NCBI RefSeq assembly: GCF_020217425.1
Contig: NZ_CP084090.1
Span: 124,001-188,000 of the forward strand
Source: Halomicrobium urmianum
Lineage (GTDB): Archaea; Halobacteriota; Halobacteria; Halobacteriales; Haloarculaceae
Reading direction: 5' to 3'
DNA: 64,000 nt
Shown here one piece after another: positions 1 to 9,387 of the stretch. Under the pieces are notes generated by a model, which ran no database searches, had not been told where the DNA came from, and was given only the letters and a program-made list of their open reading frames with translations. Position 1 is the first letter of the stretch. Each line of letters opens with the position of its first letter. Position numbers and translations under genes: made by a program.

Positions 1-665
1 TCCCCGTGATGGCCGGCGTCGGCGAGACGGCCGTCGGCGAGGTACTCGATCACGTCGCGGCGGCGGCGGACGCGGGCGCGGACTCGGCGCTGGTCGTCGC
101 GCCCTACTTCGGCGGAGACGCCCCGGCAGAGGGCAACGAGGAGTTCTTCCGGACCATCGCCGACGGGTCCGAACTGCCGGTGTACCTCTACAACATCCCG
201 CCCGCCGTCGGCCAGGACATCGACGAGGGCACGGTCGTCGCGCTGGCCGACCACGACAACGTCGCGGGCGTCAAGGACTCCAGCGGCGACGTCACGTACT
301 TCAACAGCCTGATCCGGCGGACGCCCGACGACTTCGAGGTCTACCAGGGGTGGGACGGGGCCTACGCGCCGTCGCTCGCCATGGGCGCCGACGGCGGGAT
401 CAACGCGCTGACGCACTTCTTCGGCGACGTGTACGCGGAGGTGGCAGAGGCCTTAGAGGCGGGCGACGTCGAGCGCGCCCGCGACCTCCAGCTCGGCGTG
501 ATCGACGAGGCGTTCGAGGCCTGCCGCGAGCACGGCTTCGCGCCGGCGACCAAGGCCGTCCTCGCCGAGCGGGGCGTGATTCCCCGCGGTTCGGTCCGGC
601 CGCCCCAGCGGGAGGTCCCCGACGACGAGGCCGCCGAACTCGCCGCGTTCGTCGCCGACCAGTAA
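1..665 (+). CDS. DapA/KDG-aldolase family lyase, 5' truncated
   Basis: This is the C-terminal three quarters of a TIM-barrel aldolase of the dihydrodipicolinate synthase / N-acetylneuraminate lyase family; the reading frame is open to the left edge, so the true start lies outside the window. The visible part has the family YNIP motif (the tyrosine of the catalytic triad) and the Schiff-base lysine in the GVKDSSGD segment, followed by the expected substrate-loop GADGGI region. In haloarchaea such proteins are either lysine-biosynthetic DapA or 2-keto-3-deoxygluconate aldolases of sugar breakdown; nothing in the visible sequence separates these. It ends 54 bp before the next gene, which has its own promoter. 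Confidence 0.9.
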   Translation, partial: PVMAGVGETAVGEVLDHVAAAADAGADSALVVAPYFGGDAPAEGNEEFFRTIADGSELPVYLYNIPPAVGQDIDEGTVVALADHDNVAGVKDSSGDVTYFNSLIRRTPDDFEVYQGWDGAYAPSLAMGADGGINALTHFFGDVYAEVAEALEAGDVERARDLQLGVIDEAFEACREHGFAPATKAVLAERGVIPRGSVRPPQREVPDDEAAELAAFVADQ

Positions 666-690
666 ATTCCCGCCTGCGTATCCACGAGAT

Positions 691-697
691 ACTTAAC
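691..697 (+). promoter_or_regulatory. TATA-like box of the membrane-tethered HTH regulator gene
   Basis: The sequence acttaac is centred about 27 bp upstream of the ATG at 720, the spacing expected for a leaderless haloarchaeal transcript. This is inferred from position and composition only. Confidence 0.4.
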
Positions 698-719
698 GTT
701 CGACTACAGTGGATGGAGT

Positions 720-1595
720 ATGTCCCTGCTGCCCTCCAGGGGACCCGAGACGAGCACCTCGCAGGACGGCGAGCTACAGGTAGTGGGCGTCGACGAGGAC
801 GTGGCCCCGCTGCTGGACGCGCTCAGTTCCGAGACCGCTCGCTCGGTCCTCAACGCCATCTACGAGGATCCTGGCACCCCCTCAGAGATCGCCGACCGGC
901 TGGACATGTCCATCCAGAAGGTCTCCTACCACATCGACAAGCTCGAAGAGCAGGACCTCATCGCCGTCGCCGGCACCCGCTACTCCGAGAAGGGCCAGGA
1001 GATGACGGTGTACGAGCCCCCCGAGGACCCGATGGTCCTGTTCGTCGGGACCGAAGAGCGCAAGGAGTCGCTGCTGACGATGGTCAAGCGGCTCCTGCCC
1101 GTCGTCGGATCGCTGGGCATCGGCAGCCTCCTGATCGACCAGCTGTACGGCAGCGGCGGGCTGCTCCCGTCGTTCGGCGTGACCGGCAGCGGCGGCGACT
1201 CCGAGAGCGGAGGTCAGGACCTCGGATACGACGACGCCGGCGACGCGGGGGACGCCGGTGCCGGCGGCGACGCCGTGAGCCAGGCCACCGAGACGGCCAC
1301 CGACACCCCGGCACCGACGGCCACGGAGACGGAAGGGGCGGACGTGTTCGTCGCCGAGTCCACCGAGACGTCCGCGGCGACCGAGACGCCCACGTCCGCG
1401 CCGGAGGCGACGACGACGGCGGCTGACGGCGGCGCCACGGAGACGCCGGTGCCGGCTCCGGACACCGTCACGGAGGCCGCCGAGATGGCCGGATCGGCCG
1501 GCGCGACGCTGTCGCCGGGCGTCGCCTTCTTCCTCGGCGGGCTGTTCGTCCTCGCGCTCGTGGTCGCCTGGTGGGCGTACAGCGGCCGACAGTGA
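720..1595 (+). CDS. Membrane-anchored winged-helix (ArsR-like) regulator
   Basis: The 291-residue protein begins with a winged-helix domain (about residues 20-110) of the ArsR-like type common in haloarchaea: a helix-turn-helix around the TPSEIADRLD segment and a pairing helix with QKVSYHIDKLEEQ. A hydrophobic stretch follows near residues 120-145, then a long Thr/Glu/Ala-rich low-complexity linker (about 150-260), and a clear C-terminal membrane helix (about 263-287). The architecture suggests a DNA-binding domain held at the membrane with a disordered, probably glycosylatable linker. The ATG at 720 fits a leaderless start behind the TATA-like box. The target genes are unknown. The family-level call is secure, the topology is inferred. 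Confidence 0.8.
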   Translation: MSLLPSRGPETSTSQDGELQVVGVDEDVAPLLDALSSETARSVLNAIYEDPGTPSEIADRLDMSIQKVSYHIDKLEEQDLIAVAGTRYSEKGQEMTVYEPPEDPMVLFVGTEERKESLLTMVKRLLPVVGSLGIGSLLIDQLYGSGGLLPSFGVTGSGGDSESGGQDLGYDDAGDAGDAGAGGDAVSQATETATDTPAPTATETEGADVFVAESTETSAATETPTSAPEATTTAADGGATETPVPAPDTVTEAAEMAGSAGATLSPGVAFFLGGLFVLALVVAWWAYSGRQ

Positions 1596-1964
1596 CCGGA
1601 CGGCGACGTCGTCCCCGAGTTTCGATAGCTCAAAACGCCGTTTGAGTCTGGGGTGCCGTTTTGATGGATACCCGCGTAGACGCATCTGCGCCGGCGACGG
1701 GCCGCCCGATGCCTGCGCCTCTGACGCCCGTCGCCGGCCGTTCCGTGGCCGAGTGCGGTGCCGCGTCGCCCGGCCCAGGTGACGCCGGCACCCCGCTGGG
1801 TCCGTTGCGCCGCTGACCCCGACGTCTGCCTGCTCCGCTGACGCCGACGTCTGCCTGCTCCGCTGACGCCGACGCCCTCCCCACGCGACGCCCGCCTCGC
1901 CGACGCGCACCAGGCACGCGTCGTCGACGCCAACGCTTTGGCCCTCCTCGACGTCGGTCCGGAC
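1596..1964. other. Intergenic spacer without a gene
   Basis: No open frame here has a haloarchaeal coding signature. The spacer contains the 25-bp tandem repeat at 1811-1876 and is otherwise unremarkable. Confidence 0.6.
1811..1876. repeat. 25-bp tandem repeat, 2.6 copies
   Basis: Units start at 1811, 1836 and 1861. The first two differ at one base and the third is cut after 16 bp. Each begins with cgctgac followed by ccgacg. The same CGCTGACG core recurs in the spacer at 62,960-63,090. Confidence 0.85.
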
Positions 1965-2753
1965 ATGCAGCTGACGTTTCTCGGCACCGGGAGCGCCATG
2001 CCGACCGGCCGCCGGTTCCAGAGCGGGTATCTCCTGAGCGACGGCGACGACCGCCTGCTGGTCGACTGCGGCAGCGGCGTCCTCCACGCCCTCCAGCGCA
2101 CCGACGCCGGCTACGAGGGGATCGACGCCGTCCTCCTGACGCACCACCACCTCGATCACGTCTCGGACCTGGACGTCCTGATGAAGGCGCGCTGGCTGGC
2201 CGGCGCGACGGACCTAGAGATTGCCGGCCCGCCCGGTACCGAGGAACTGGTGACGGACCTGCTGGACGTCCACGAGTACATGCAGGACCGGCTGGACCTG
2301 ACGCTGCGGGACGTCCAGGGGTCGTTCTCGATCGCGGGGTTCGACGTCGACTCGAGGGAGACGCGCCACTCGATGCAGTGTCTCGCCTACCGGATCGGCC
2401 CCGAGGGCGGAGCGCAGTCGGTCGTCCTCTCCGGCGACAGCGAGGCCTTCGAGGGGCTGATCGAGTTCGCGGACGGGACGGGCGTGCTGGTCCACGACTG
2501 CTCGTTCCCGGACGACGTGGACGTCTCCAACCACCCGACGCCGTCCCAGCTGGGGACGGTGCTCGCCGCCGCCGACGCCGACCTCGGCCGGGTGTACCTC
2601 AGCCACCTCTACCCGCACACCGAGGGCCGCCACGAGGAGATGCTCGACTCCATCGGCAAGCGCTACGACGGCGACATCCGCGTCGCCGAGGACGGCCTGG
2701 CGGTCACCGTCGAGGCGCCCGCGGACGCTGAAGGGGAACGAGTAGGGGACTAG
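1965..2753 (+). CDS. RNase Z-like metallo-beta-lactamase hydrolase
   Basis: The 262-residue protein opens with the MQLTFLGTGSAMP signature of RNase Z/ElaC-like metallo-beta-lactamase proteins and carries the zinc motif LTHHHLDHVSD, a later GDSEA aspartate and a C-terminal LSHLYPH histidine. I chose the ATG at 1965 because the family starts directly with this strand; an upstream in-frame start at 1938 would add nine unconserved residues. It could process tRNA 3' ends but it lacks an obvious long exosite arm, so it may equally be a general MBL phosphodiesterase. It converges with pelA on the other strand. Confidence 0.82.
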   Translation: MQLTFLGTGSAMPTGRRFQSGYLLSDGDDRLLVDCGSGVLHALQRTDAGYEGIDAVLLTHHHLDHVSDLDVLMKARWLAGATDLEIAGPPGTEELVTDLLDVHEYMQDRLDLTLRDVQGSFSIAGFDVDSRETRHSMQCLAYRIGPEGGAQSVVLSGDSEAFEGLIEFADGTGVLVHDCSFPDDVDVSNHPTPSQLGTVLAAADADLGRVYLSHLYPHTEGRHEEMLDSIGKRYDGDIRVAEDGLAVTVEAPADAEGERVGD

Positions 2754-2783
2754 AACCAGGCCGTCAAACGGTCCCGCCGCCGT

Positions 2784-3851
2784 TCACTCCAGCCGGTACC
2801 GCAGCAGCGCCGCGATGCCGCCGAGGTTCGAGAGCTGGCGGCCGGGGTCGAACTCGCTGGAGAAGACGGTCACGTCCCCGCCCTTCTGCTCGGTCGTGCG
2901 GACGACGTCGTCGACGTCGACGTCCCACTCGCCCTCGTCGGAGCGTTCCCGTCGCAGGCGCTCGTCGACGATCAGCAGCTCCTCGATCGCGCCGAACTCG
3001 GCGGCCTCGGCGACCGCCTCGGAGCCGTAGGCGACCTTGGCGCCGGTGGCGATGCGCTCGGTCAGCTCGTCGATCAGGTCGGCCTCCTCGGCGATGCGAG
3101 TCTCCTCCTGCACCTCCTCGACGGCGCCGCGTTTGAGCACCTCGTGGACGCCGCGGTCGCCGACGGCGCTGGTGTCGACCGTCGTCGTCTTCTCGGCGAC
3201 CTCGGGGGCCTTGTCCCGGATGTAATCGAGCGCGTCCTGCTTCGTGAAGCCGGGCCCGGCGAGGACGTAGGCGTCGACGTCCATCCGCCGGAGGACGTCC
3301 GTCAGTTCCACGAACAGCTCCTCGCGCGGCCGGGCGTAGTCGCCCTTGCCGGTCGTGCCCGTGATGGTCGCCCGCGACTCCGTCCCGTACTGGGCGACGG
3401 TGTGGACGTGGGCCTCTCCCTCCTCGACGGTGGCGATGGCGACGTCCGGGTTCTCCGTCGCACTCTCGGCCTCCGCCAGGCGCTCCTCCTGGTCGGGCTT
3501 CCACACCTTCTCGACGTCCAGTTCCGTGTGCTCCTCGACGTTGAGCGTGTGGTGGAAGCCGAGCTGGTCCTCCCGGGAGCAGTCGACGATCTCGCCGCCG
3601 ACGCGCAGGCGGTTGGCGAACTTCGCGAACTCCACGTCGGTCACCTCGATGGCGACCCACATGGGCTCGCGCTCGCCGCCGGTGTCCCGCAGGTCCTCGT
3701 CGTTGCGCTGGATGCGCCGGGTCGTGTCGCCGCTGACGCGATCGCCGGGCTCGATCACGTACGTCAGGTGCCACAGGTCGTCGAGCGTCTCGGGGACCAC
3801 GGTGACCCGCTCCCGGCCCGCCTCCGTCCGCTCCCGGCTCTTGATCCGCAT
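2784..3851 (-). CDS. pelA: Pelota (aPelota), stalled-ribosome rescue factor
   Basis: This 355-residue protein is the archaeal homologue of Pelota/Dom34, which with its GTPase partner binds the empty A site of stalled ribosomes and allows ABCE1 to split them (no-go and no-stop rescue). It has the family start MRIKSRE, the domain-1 signature [19 protein letters not shown] (the Sm-like fold), a central eRF1-like domain with the AGPGFTK segment, and the C-terminal eRF1_3 domain ending in [18 protein letters not shown]. There is no GGQ motif, as expected for Pelota rather than eRF1. The ATG at 3851 matches the conserved family start; the frame is open further upstream but that sequence is not Pelota-like. 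It lies about 0.9 kb downstream of rqcH on the same strand. Confidence 0.95.
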   Translation of the reverse strand: MRIKSRERTEAGRERVTVVPETLDDLWHLTYVIEPGDRVSGDTTRRIQRNDEDLRDTGGEREPMWVAIEVTDVEFAKFANRLRVGGEIVDCSREDQLGFHHTLNVEEHTELDVEKVWKPDQEERLAEAESATENPDVAIATVEEGEAHVHTVAQYGTESRATITGTTGKGDYARPREELFVELTDVLRRMDVDAYVLAGPGFTKQDALDYIRDKAPEVAEKTTTVDTSAVGDRGVHEVLKRGAVEEVQEETRIAEEADLIDELTERIATGAKVAYGSEAVAEAAEFGAIEELLIVDERLRRERSDEGEWDVDVDDVVRTTEQKGGDVTVFSSEFDPGRQLSNLGGIAALLRYRLE

Positions 3852-3901
3852 GTGGGCGGACTTGCGGCCGGGGGAGTAAGTGTGCTTCCGTTCGCCGTCG
3901 C

Positions 3902-4627
3902 TCACGCGGCCGCCCGATCCGACGCGGTCGCGCGCAGATCGGCCGCCGGCACCTCGCGGACGCCCCGCCCGACGGCGTACGCCCCCGCGACGCTCCCGTA
4001 GAAGTTCACGAACGGGACCAGAACGGCCCCGGCGACGGTCGCGGCGAGGACGCCCGCGACGACGCTCGCCAGGATCGAGATCCCGACCGCGACCAGCCAG
4101 CCCGTTGCGTAGCGGCCGTTCAGACCGATCCGACGGAGCTCGCTCGGTGAGAACGCAGCGCCGAGCCGCCCCGTCCGGGCCAGCGCGGCCACGCCGGCGG
4201 GCAGGAGGTAGAGGGCCACGAGCGTCAGTCCCAGCGCGAGCGCGACGACGGCCAGTGCGGCGACGAGGGCGACGGGATCGACCATCGTACCGGTACTGAC
4301 GGCTGAGCCCGGCCCCGTCTCCTCGACCGCGGTGAACGGCAGGAACAGCGTCAGTACCGCGACCGCGAACACGACGGCCGGGACCAGCCCGTAGACGAGC
4401 GCGACGACGAACGCCTTCAGCCCGTCTACGAGCAGTTCGCCCCAGTCGTCGAACGACGGCGGGGCTTCGTCGCCCTCGGCGACCCGCCGTACGACCCGGA
4501 CCAGGTAGCCGAACACCAGGAACACCGGCACGACGAGCATCCCGAGCAGTCCCAGCACGCCGCCGACGACGATCGTTTCGAGCCTGTCGTCCCCCGTCCA
4601 GGGGTATCTGAGCGCGTCCTCGAACAT
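3902..4627 (-). CDS. DUF4013 membrane protein
   Basis: The 241-residue protein starts with the characteristic DUF4013 N-terminus (alternating DALRYPW and a first hydrophobic helix around the [10 protein letters not shown] segment, then the soluble [18 protein letters not shown] loop) and has about five or six hydrophobic segments. DUF4013 proteins are integral membrane proteins of unknown function common in haloarchaea. The gene sits between rqcH and pelA on the same strand, with gaps of 144 bp upstream and 50 bp downstream, so it may share a transcript with pelA. No functional link to ribosome rescue can be read from the sequence itself. Confidence 0.85.
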   Translation of the reverse strand: MFEDALRYPWTGDDRLETIVVGGVLGLLGMLVVPVFLVFGYLVRVVRRVAEGDEAPPSFDDWGELLVDGLKAFVVALVYGLVPAVVFAVAVLTLFLPFTAVEETGPGSAVSTGTMVDPVALVAALAVVALALGLTLVALYLLPAGVAALARTGRLGAAFSPSELRRIGLNGRYATGWLVAVGISILASVVAGVLAATVAGAVLVPFVNFYGSVAGAYAVGRGVREVPAADLRATASDRAAA

Positions 4628-4771
4628 TGGGTATCACCGCCGGGACCGTCGTGGATCGATCCGGTCTCGACGCCGGCGACGGATTGCCGGGCTGACAGAC
4701 GACCGCGGGGCGCAAAACTGTATGCTGCCAGATTGCAGCGGGATGGCTCCGACCGCTCCGCTTCGATACCG

Positions 4772-6898
4772 CTAGTCGATCATCCGGCTGCCGCCCGGCG
4801 GCAGGTGCTCCTGAATCCTGTCGGGGCTGGCGATCTTCCGGACGAACGCGTCGTCCGCGAACCGTTCCTTGAACTCCCGGTAGAGCCGTTTGGCGATGTC
4901 GTTCTGGGCGTACTGGCCGGGCTCGACGCGGATGCTCGTCTCCGCCTTCGGCTCGATGGCCGACGGCGGGCCGCCGATGACCTGCGTCACGTCCTCTGCG
5001 GTGATGCCGACGGCCACCTCGCACGCCACGTCGCGGAAGTACGTGCGGTCGCCGCGGATGGCGAACCCGCCCTTCTCGAGGTACTCGCCGCTCTCGGGGG
5101 TCTTCGACACCTGATCGGGGTCGACCATGTACGCGTCGCCGGCGTGCTTGCCGCCCTTCCAGACCGAGGAGTAGGCGACGGCGAAGGTGGCGGCCTCGCG
5201 TCTGTCCTGCTCGGGGATGTCGACGTCGCGCGTGGCCTCGCTGGGGCCGGTCGCCTTGAGGATCGTGACGGGACCGCCGTGAGCCTGCGCGTGGAAGAAC
5301 TTGTCACCACGCTCGAGGTACTTCTTGACCAGTTCCTCGTTCTGGTCGGCGTCGCGCCCGCCGATGACGAGGAAGTCGTTGCTGGTGCGGAACCAGCGGA
5401 ACCGCTCGTACCACTGCTCGCTGTTGCGGACTGGGATGGAGGCCCGCGAGAGCCAGTCGACGTCCTCCTCTTCGTCCTCCTCGTCGCCGTCGCCGTCAGC
5501 GTCGCTCTCGCCGTCGGCGGCCTCCCACTCGTCGCGGCGCTGCTTTGCCTCCTCCAGGTCCTCGCGCGTGTCCTCAATGGCGGCCTTGGCGCCCTCCTTC
5601 TTCTCCTCGATTCGCTTGGCCTCCTTGTAGAGGCGGTCGGCGTTCTTCTCGACGCCGGTGTCGGCCTCGACGGTCACGCTGGTGCCGGACAGCGACAGCG
5701 TGACAGTGCCCTCCTTGCCGTCGACGGACTCGACCGCCTCGGCGGCCTCGATGCCGCGTTCCTTCCCCTCGGCGAAGCGCTCGTCGATGTCGTCCCAGGA
5801 GTGGCCCTCCTCGAGTGCGCTCTGGACGGTCGAGACGACCTCGTCGACAAGGTCGTACTCGGCGTACAGCAGTTCGGCCTTCTCGCGCTCGGCCTCGGCC
5901 TGCTCCTCGAAGTCCTCGATGGCCCCCTGCTGTTGCTCGATGATGCGCTCGTGCTTCTCGATCTCGGCCTCGAAGTCGGGACGCTGGGGCTCGCCGCCCT
6001 CGACCTCGTCCTCCCGGTCGGCGTTGAAGAAGAAGTCGTCCAGCGCGGCGTTGAACGAATCGAAGGCCTCGCTCTCGAGGTCCTCGTACTCCTCCAGGGG
6101 AATCGGCGTGGCGTCGACGCGGTGGCTGCCGTCGCCGTCCTCGTCCTGCTCGTAGTAGACGCGCGGATCGAGGTCGCCCTCCCGGAGTCGCGTCGCCAGC
6201 CGCTCGACGGCGTCGTACAGCGCCTCGAACTCCTCCTCTTCGGTGTCCTCGATGGACTGGTTGTAGGGCACCCCGGCGCGGGTACACAGTTCCTCGCCGT
6301 AGAGGCCGCCGAAGTTGAGCTGGGTCGCCAGCGTCCGGACGACGTCGGCGTCGGACTCCTGCAGCCGCGCGACGAAGCCCTCGTAGTCGACGGTCAGCGG
6401 GTTGAACCGCGCGGAGGGAAACTCGTAGGTCGCCCCGGGCGCGACGGTCCGGGACTTCAGCCGGACGGTCTCCAGGCAGTCGACGACCTCGCCGTGCTCG
6501 TCCAGCACGGCCACGTTGCCGTCGCCGAACAGCTCGGCGACGATGGTGGTGTTGGCGTCCTCGCGCTCGAACTCGAACTGGAGGATGCGGTCGAACTCGA
6601 ACTGCTCGACGCCGGCGAGGTCCGCGCCGCTGAGGCGGTTGCGCAGCATCATCGCGAAGTCCGGCGGCCGCCCGGGCGCGTCCGGGACGTGCTCGGGCGC
6701 GGCGACGTGCGCCCGCAGGACGTCGCTGACCTCGATCAGGAGCTCGACGCGCCCCCGGTCGAAGTCCCGCAGCTTCAGGCGGACGAGTTCGTCGTCCTCG
6801 TAGAGGTAGGCCTTGTCGAGCTTGGCCCCCTCGTACCCGCCCAGCTCGCGCTCCAGGGCGGCGAGGTCGACGCTCGTCAGCTCCTGCTTCTGGTCCAT
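4772..6898 (-). CDS. rqcH: RqcH (NFACT family) nascent-chain tailing factor
   Basis: The 708-residue protein is an archaeal NFACT protein (Rqc2/NEMF/RqcH). Family members bind separated large subunits carrying stalled peptidyl-tRNA and direct C-terminal tailing of the nascent chain for degradation. Domain order is as expected: NFACT-N (about residues 1-215), helix-hairpin-helix and a long coiled coil (about 305-500, rich in Glu, Lys and Ala, with an acidic insertion near 475-490), then the NFACT-R domain around the [18 protein letters not shown] and [10 protein letters not shown] segments (about 520-600). The DR-type motif of the N domain is not quoted because I could not align it. It sits near pelA, which acts upstream of it in the same rescue pathway. 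Confidence 0.93.
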   Translation of the reverse strand: MDQKQELTSVDLAALERELGGYEGAKLDKAYLYEDDELVRLKLRDFDRGRVELLIEVSDVLRAHVAAPEHVPDAPGRPPDFAMMLRNRLSGADLAGVEQFEFDRILQFEFEREDANTTIVAELFGDGNVAVLDEHGEVVDCLETVRLKSRTVAPGATYEFPSARFNPLTVDYEGFVARLQESDADVVRTLATQLNFGGLYGEELCTRAGVPYNQSIEDTEEEEFEALYDAVERLATRLREGDLDPRVYYEQDEDGDGSHRVDATPIPLEEYEDLESEAFDSFNAALDDFFFNADREDEVEGGEPQRPDFEAEIEKHERIIEQQQGAIEDFEEQAEAEREKAELLYAEYDLVDEVVSTVQSALEEGHSWDDIDERFAEGKERGIEAAEAVESVDGKEGTVTLSLSGTSVTVEADTGVEKNADRLYKEAKRIEEKKEGAKAAIEDTREDLEEAKQRRDEWEAADGESDADGDGDEEDEEEDVDWLSRASIPVRNSEQWYERFRWFRTSNDFLVIGGRDADQNEELVKKYLERGDKFFHAQAHGGPVTILKATGPSEATRDVDIPEQDRREAATFAVAYSSVWKGGKHAGDAYMVDPDQVSKTPESGEYLEKGGFAIRGDRTYFRDVACEVAVGITAEDVTQVIGGPPSAIEPKAETSIRVEPGQYAQNDIAKRLYREFKERFADDAFVRKIASPDRIQEHLPPGGSRMID

Positions 6899-6947
6899 GT
6901 CGGCACCTGCAGGGCGCGACGCAAAACGCTAGCGGAAGACCGACGAG

Positions 6948-8033
6948 CTACAGGGCCTCGGCGATGCGTTCGCCCGTCTCCAGCCCGTTCCTGATCGCGG
7001 CGTGGAGTCGAGCCTCGCCCGCCACCCAGTCGCCCGCGAGGAAGAGGTCGTGGTCCGCGGCCATCTCGATCGCGTCGTCGCTCACGCCCTCGTCCGGCAG
7101 CGCGTAGCGCCAGCCCTGGTAGTCCGTCCAGTCGGGGTCGGCGAGCCGGTCGTCGGAGAGCAGCGCCGCGGTCGCCTCGGCGGCGTCGGCGACGACCTCG
7201 TCCTCGGGGTCGTGAAAGCGCTCGGCCGACCAGTCCGGGGCCATCTGGACGAGCAGGAGGGCCTCCCCGTCGGGCACGTGCCCGGGCTTGCACTCCTCGC
7301 GACCGACCCAGCCGACGTCGTGGTCCCTGTCGGCGTTGACCAGTGCGTAGTACGGCAGGTCCAGTTCGAAGTCGTAGTGGAGCACGGCCGAGACGACGGC
7401 CCGGTAGGGGACCGAGGCGATCGACTCTCGCAGCCGGCGGCAGTCGACGTGGTCCCACCGGGCCTGCCCGAGGAGGTCGGCCGACTGGGGCGCGGGCGGC
7501 GTCAGGAGCGCGGCGTCGAAGTGGCCGTGGTCCGTCACGTCGGCGTCCTCGCGGGACGAACTCGAGCGAGGGCTCGTGGAGCTCTGCTCCACGGCGTCCT
7601 CGACGGTCCAGCCCCCGTCAGCGCTGGCGAGCGTCGCGACGCGCGTGTTCCGGTGGACGGTCGCGTCCGTCGCGGCGAACAGCCGCTTCGCGAGCTGCGT
7701 GATGCCGTCCTCGTAGGTCCACTTGTGTCCGTCGCCGCGGTCGCCCTCGCTGATCTCGCCGGCAGCGTCGAAGGTCCACACCGGCTCGGTCACGTCGACC
7801 AGCCCGTCGGTCGGGAGCGCCTCGGTCACCAGCTCGGTGACGCGCTCGTCGTCCGAGGTGAGGTAGTTGGCGCCGTACTCGTAGGTGCAGTCGCCCCGGC
7901 GGCGCGTGGCCGCGCGCCCGCAGAGGCCGCCGCTCTTCTCGAAGACGGTCACGTCGACGGGCTCGTCGCGGAGCGCGTAGGCCGCCGCCGCGCCGGCCGC
8001 TCCGGCTCCGACGACCGCCACCGTGGCTGTCAT
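6948..8033 (-). CDS. FAD-dependent (renalase-like) oxidoreductase
   Basis: The 361-residue protein has an N-terminal Rossmann FAD-binding motif (VAVVGAGAAGAAAAYAL) followed by the second conserved segment FEKSGGLCGRAATRR, and ends with a FAD-contact motif FLAGDWVAG. This is the layout of the flavin-containing amine oxidase / renalase-like family. The natural substrate cannot be told from sequence. I chose the ATG at 8033, just before the Rossmann motif; the frame is open 12 codons upstream but those residues are not conserved in character. A short Ser-rich patch in the middle (about residues 168-180) looks like a loop expansion. It stands 50 bp from rqcH on the same strand. Confidence 0.87.
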   Translation of the reverse strand: MTATVAVVGAGAAGAAAAYALRDEPVDVTVFEKSGGLCGRAATRRRGDCTYEYGANYLTSDDERVTELVTEALPTDGLVDVTEPVWTFDAAGEISEGDRGDGHKWTYEDGITQLAKRLFAATDATVHRNTRVATLASADGGWTVEDAVEQSSTSPRSSSSREDADVTDHGHFDAALLTPPAPQSADLLGQARWDHVDCRRLRESIASVPYRAVVSAVLHYDFELDLPYYALVNADRDHDVGWVGREECKPGHVPDGEALLLVQMAPDWSAERFHDPEDEVVADAAEATAALLSDDRLADPDWTDYQGWRYALPDEGVSDDAIEMAADHDLFLAGDWVAGEARLHAAIRNGLETGERIAEAL

Positions 8034-8093
8034 GTCTCTCGCTGCGGGCGGACGGCTCAAAGAACCCACGCCCGCGCGGTCCGGGCTGGGGCG

Positions 8094-8855
8094 TCACTCC
8101 GCGCCGGCGCCGTCCCCGACGTCCTCGAATCCGTCCGCAAGCGTCCGCAGCGCGTCCGAACCGCCCCGGACCAGCGGCGTCCCGTGGCTCATCGCGGCGA
8201 CCTCGAACGGTCCCGAACGCTCGACCACTGACCGGACGCTCGCCCGGCACTCCGCGACGTCGTAGGAGTCCAGCCAGAAGGGGACCGTCAGTTCGGCGTC
8301 CGTCCCCCACACGAGGTCGCCCAGCAGCGCGACGCCGGCGTCGTGGACGTACGCGGCGTGGCCGGGGTTGTGTCCCGGCGTGAGATAGGCGGTGAACCGC
8401 CCGACGCGCTCGCCGTCCTCGACGGGTCGGACGTCGAAGCGGTCCGGGAGCGGGAAGAGGCGGCGCACGACGCGGTGGAACAGGCCCTTGTGGTGGAGCA
8501 GCGGCGGGTCCGCGTCGCCGACGAGCAGCCGGTAGTCGGGCGCGCCGATGTAGACCGGGCCGTCAAATTCCGGTGCGAGGCGCGCGAGGCCGGTGACGTG
8601 GTCGAGGTCGTAGTGGGTCAGCAGGACGCGGTCGAGATCCCCCGGTCCGTAGCCCGCGTCGGCGAGTTCGCTCCGGAGCGACGGGCGGTTACGCCAGTAG
8701 CCGGCGTCACAGAGCGTGACGGTCGGCTCGCCGCCCGCCTCGTCGTCCGCGCCGCCGGCCATCTCTCGCTCGTCGAGCAGGAAACAGTTCGTGGCCATAG
8801 GCGGGACCAGTCCGAGATCGAGCAGCCAGACGCCCTCGACGAGTTCGCGCGCCAC
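8094..8855 (-). CDS. Metallo-beta-lactamase fold hydrolase
   Basis: The 253-residue protein carries the complete MBL zinc set: the THYDLDHVTG motif, GHNPGHAAYV histidine, a GDLVWG aspartate and a C-terminal SHG histidine. The arrangement is that of glyoxalase II-like or quorum-lactonase-like MBL proteins; the substrate is unknown. The start codon is GTG at 8855, whose last base overlaps the first base of the TAG stop of the upstream SHOCT gene, so the two genes are very probably translationally coupled. An acidic loop near residues 33-45 is a haloarchaeal-type insertion. Confidence 0.87.
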   Translation of the reverse strand: MARELVEGVWLLDLGLVPPMATNCFLLDEREMAGGADDEAGGEPTVTLCDAGYWRNRPSLRSELADAGYGPGDLDRVLLTHYDLDHVTGLARLAPEFDGPVYIGAPDYRLLVGDADPPLLHHKGLFHRVVRRLFPLPDRFDVRPVEDGERVGRFTAYLTPGHNPGHAAYVHDAGVALLGDLVWGTDAELTVPFWLDSYDVAECRASVRSVVERSGPFEVAAMSHGTPLVRGGSDALRTLADGFEDVGDGAGAE

Positions 8856-9316
8856 TACCCGTACTCGCGCGCTCGATCCCCTTCCTCCTCCCGGTTCCGT
8901 CGCTGCTCGCGGGCCCGATTCACGTACTCGTCCGCATCTTCCAGGGTTTCGACCTTCAGGAGCCGCTCCAGTTTGTGCTCGAACTGCTCGTCGGTCAGTT
9001 CGCCGCGGGCGTACCGCTCGCGGAGCCTGGCGAGCGCGTCGTCATCGTTGCCGAAGGTGTCCGCGTCGCCGCGGCGCTCCGCCTCGCGGTTCTCGTGGCT
9101 CTTTCCCCACGGCCGTCCCCACTCCCGGCCGGTCTCCTCGGCCTCGGTCTCCCCGGCGGCGATCTTCACGATCGGTAACACGGCGGCGTAGCCGACGATC
9201 AGCGCCGCCAGCCACCACTCCTGGCCCGTGAACAGGGCCGCCATCCAGAGGCCGGTGACGAGCAGCGACGCGACCTCGACGGCGTTGTCCCGGAGGCGCT
9301 CGGCGGGGCTCCTCAT
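8855..9316 (-). CDS. SHOCT-domain membrane protein
   Basis: The 153-residue protein has two short N-terminal membrane helices (about residues 14-30 and 34-52) and a C-terminal SHOCT motif (the LRERYARGELTDEQFEHKL segment, about 95-113). SHOCT is a short oligomerisation motif found at protein termini; its cellular role here is unknown. The C-terminus is charged and probably cytoplasmic. The stop codon overlaps the GTG start of the downstream MBL hydrolase by one base, suggesting a two-gene operon in which the membrane protein may recruit or scaffold the hydrolase; that link is inference. Confidence 0.83.
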   Translation of the reverse strand: MRSPAERLRDNAVEVASLLVTGLWMAALFTGQEWWLAALIVGYAAVLPIVKIAAGETEAEETGREWGRPWGKSHENREAERRGDADTFGNDDDALARLRERYARGELTDEQFEHKLERLLKVETLEDADEYVNRAREQRRNREEEGDRAREYG

Positions 9317-9387
9317 GAGCGGACGCTTCGACGGGGTGGGTCAAAAACGTGGCTGCGCCGACGGCCGCTCTCGCCCCGTTCGGCCGG

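Noticed and set aside
4733..6994. Long plus-strand open frame of 753 codons opposite rqcH
   Set aside because: It is the antisense shadow of rqcH: Val/Leu/Asp-rich with no family signature, which is common opposite GC-rich haloarchaeal genes.
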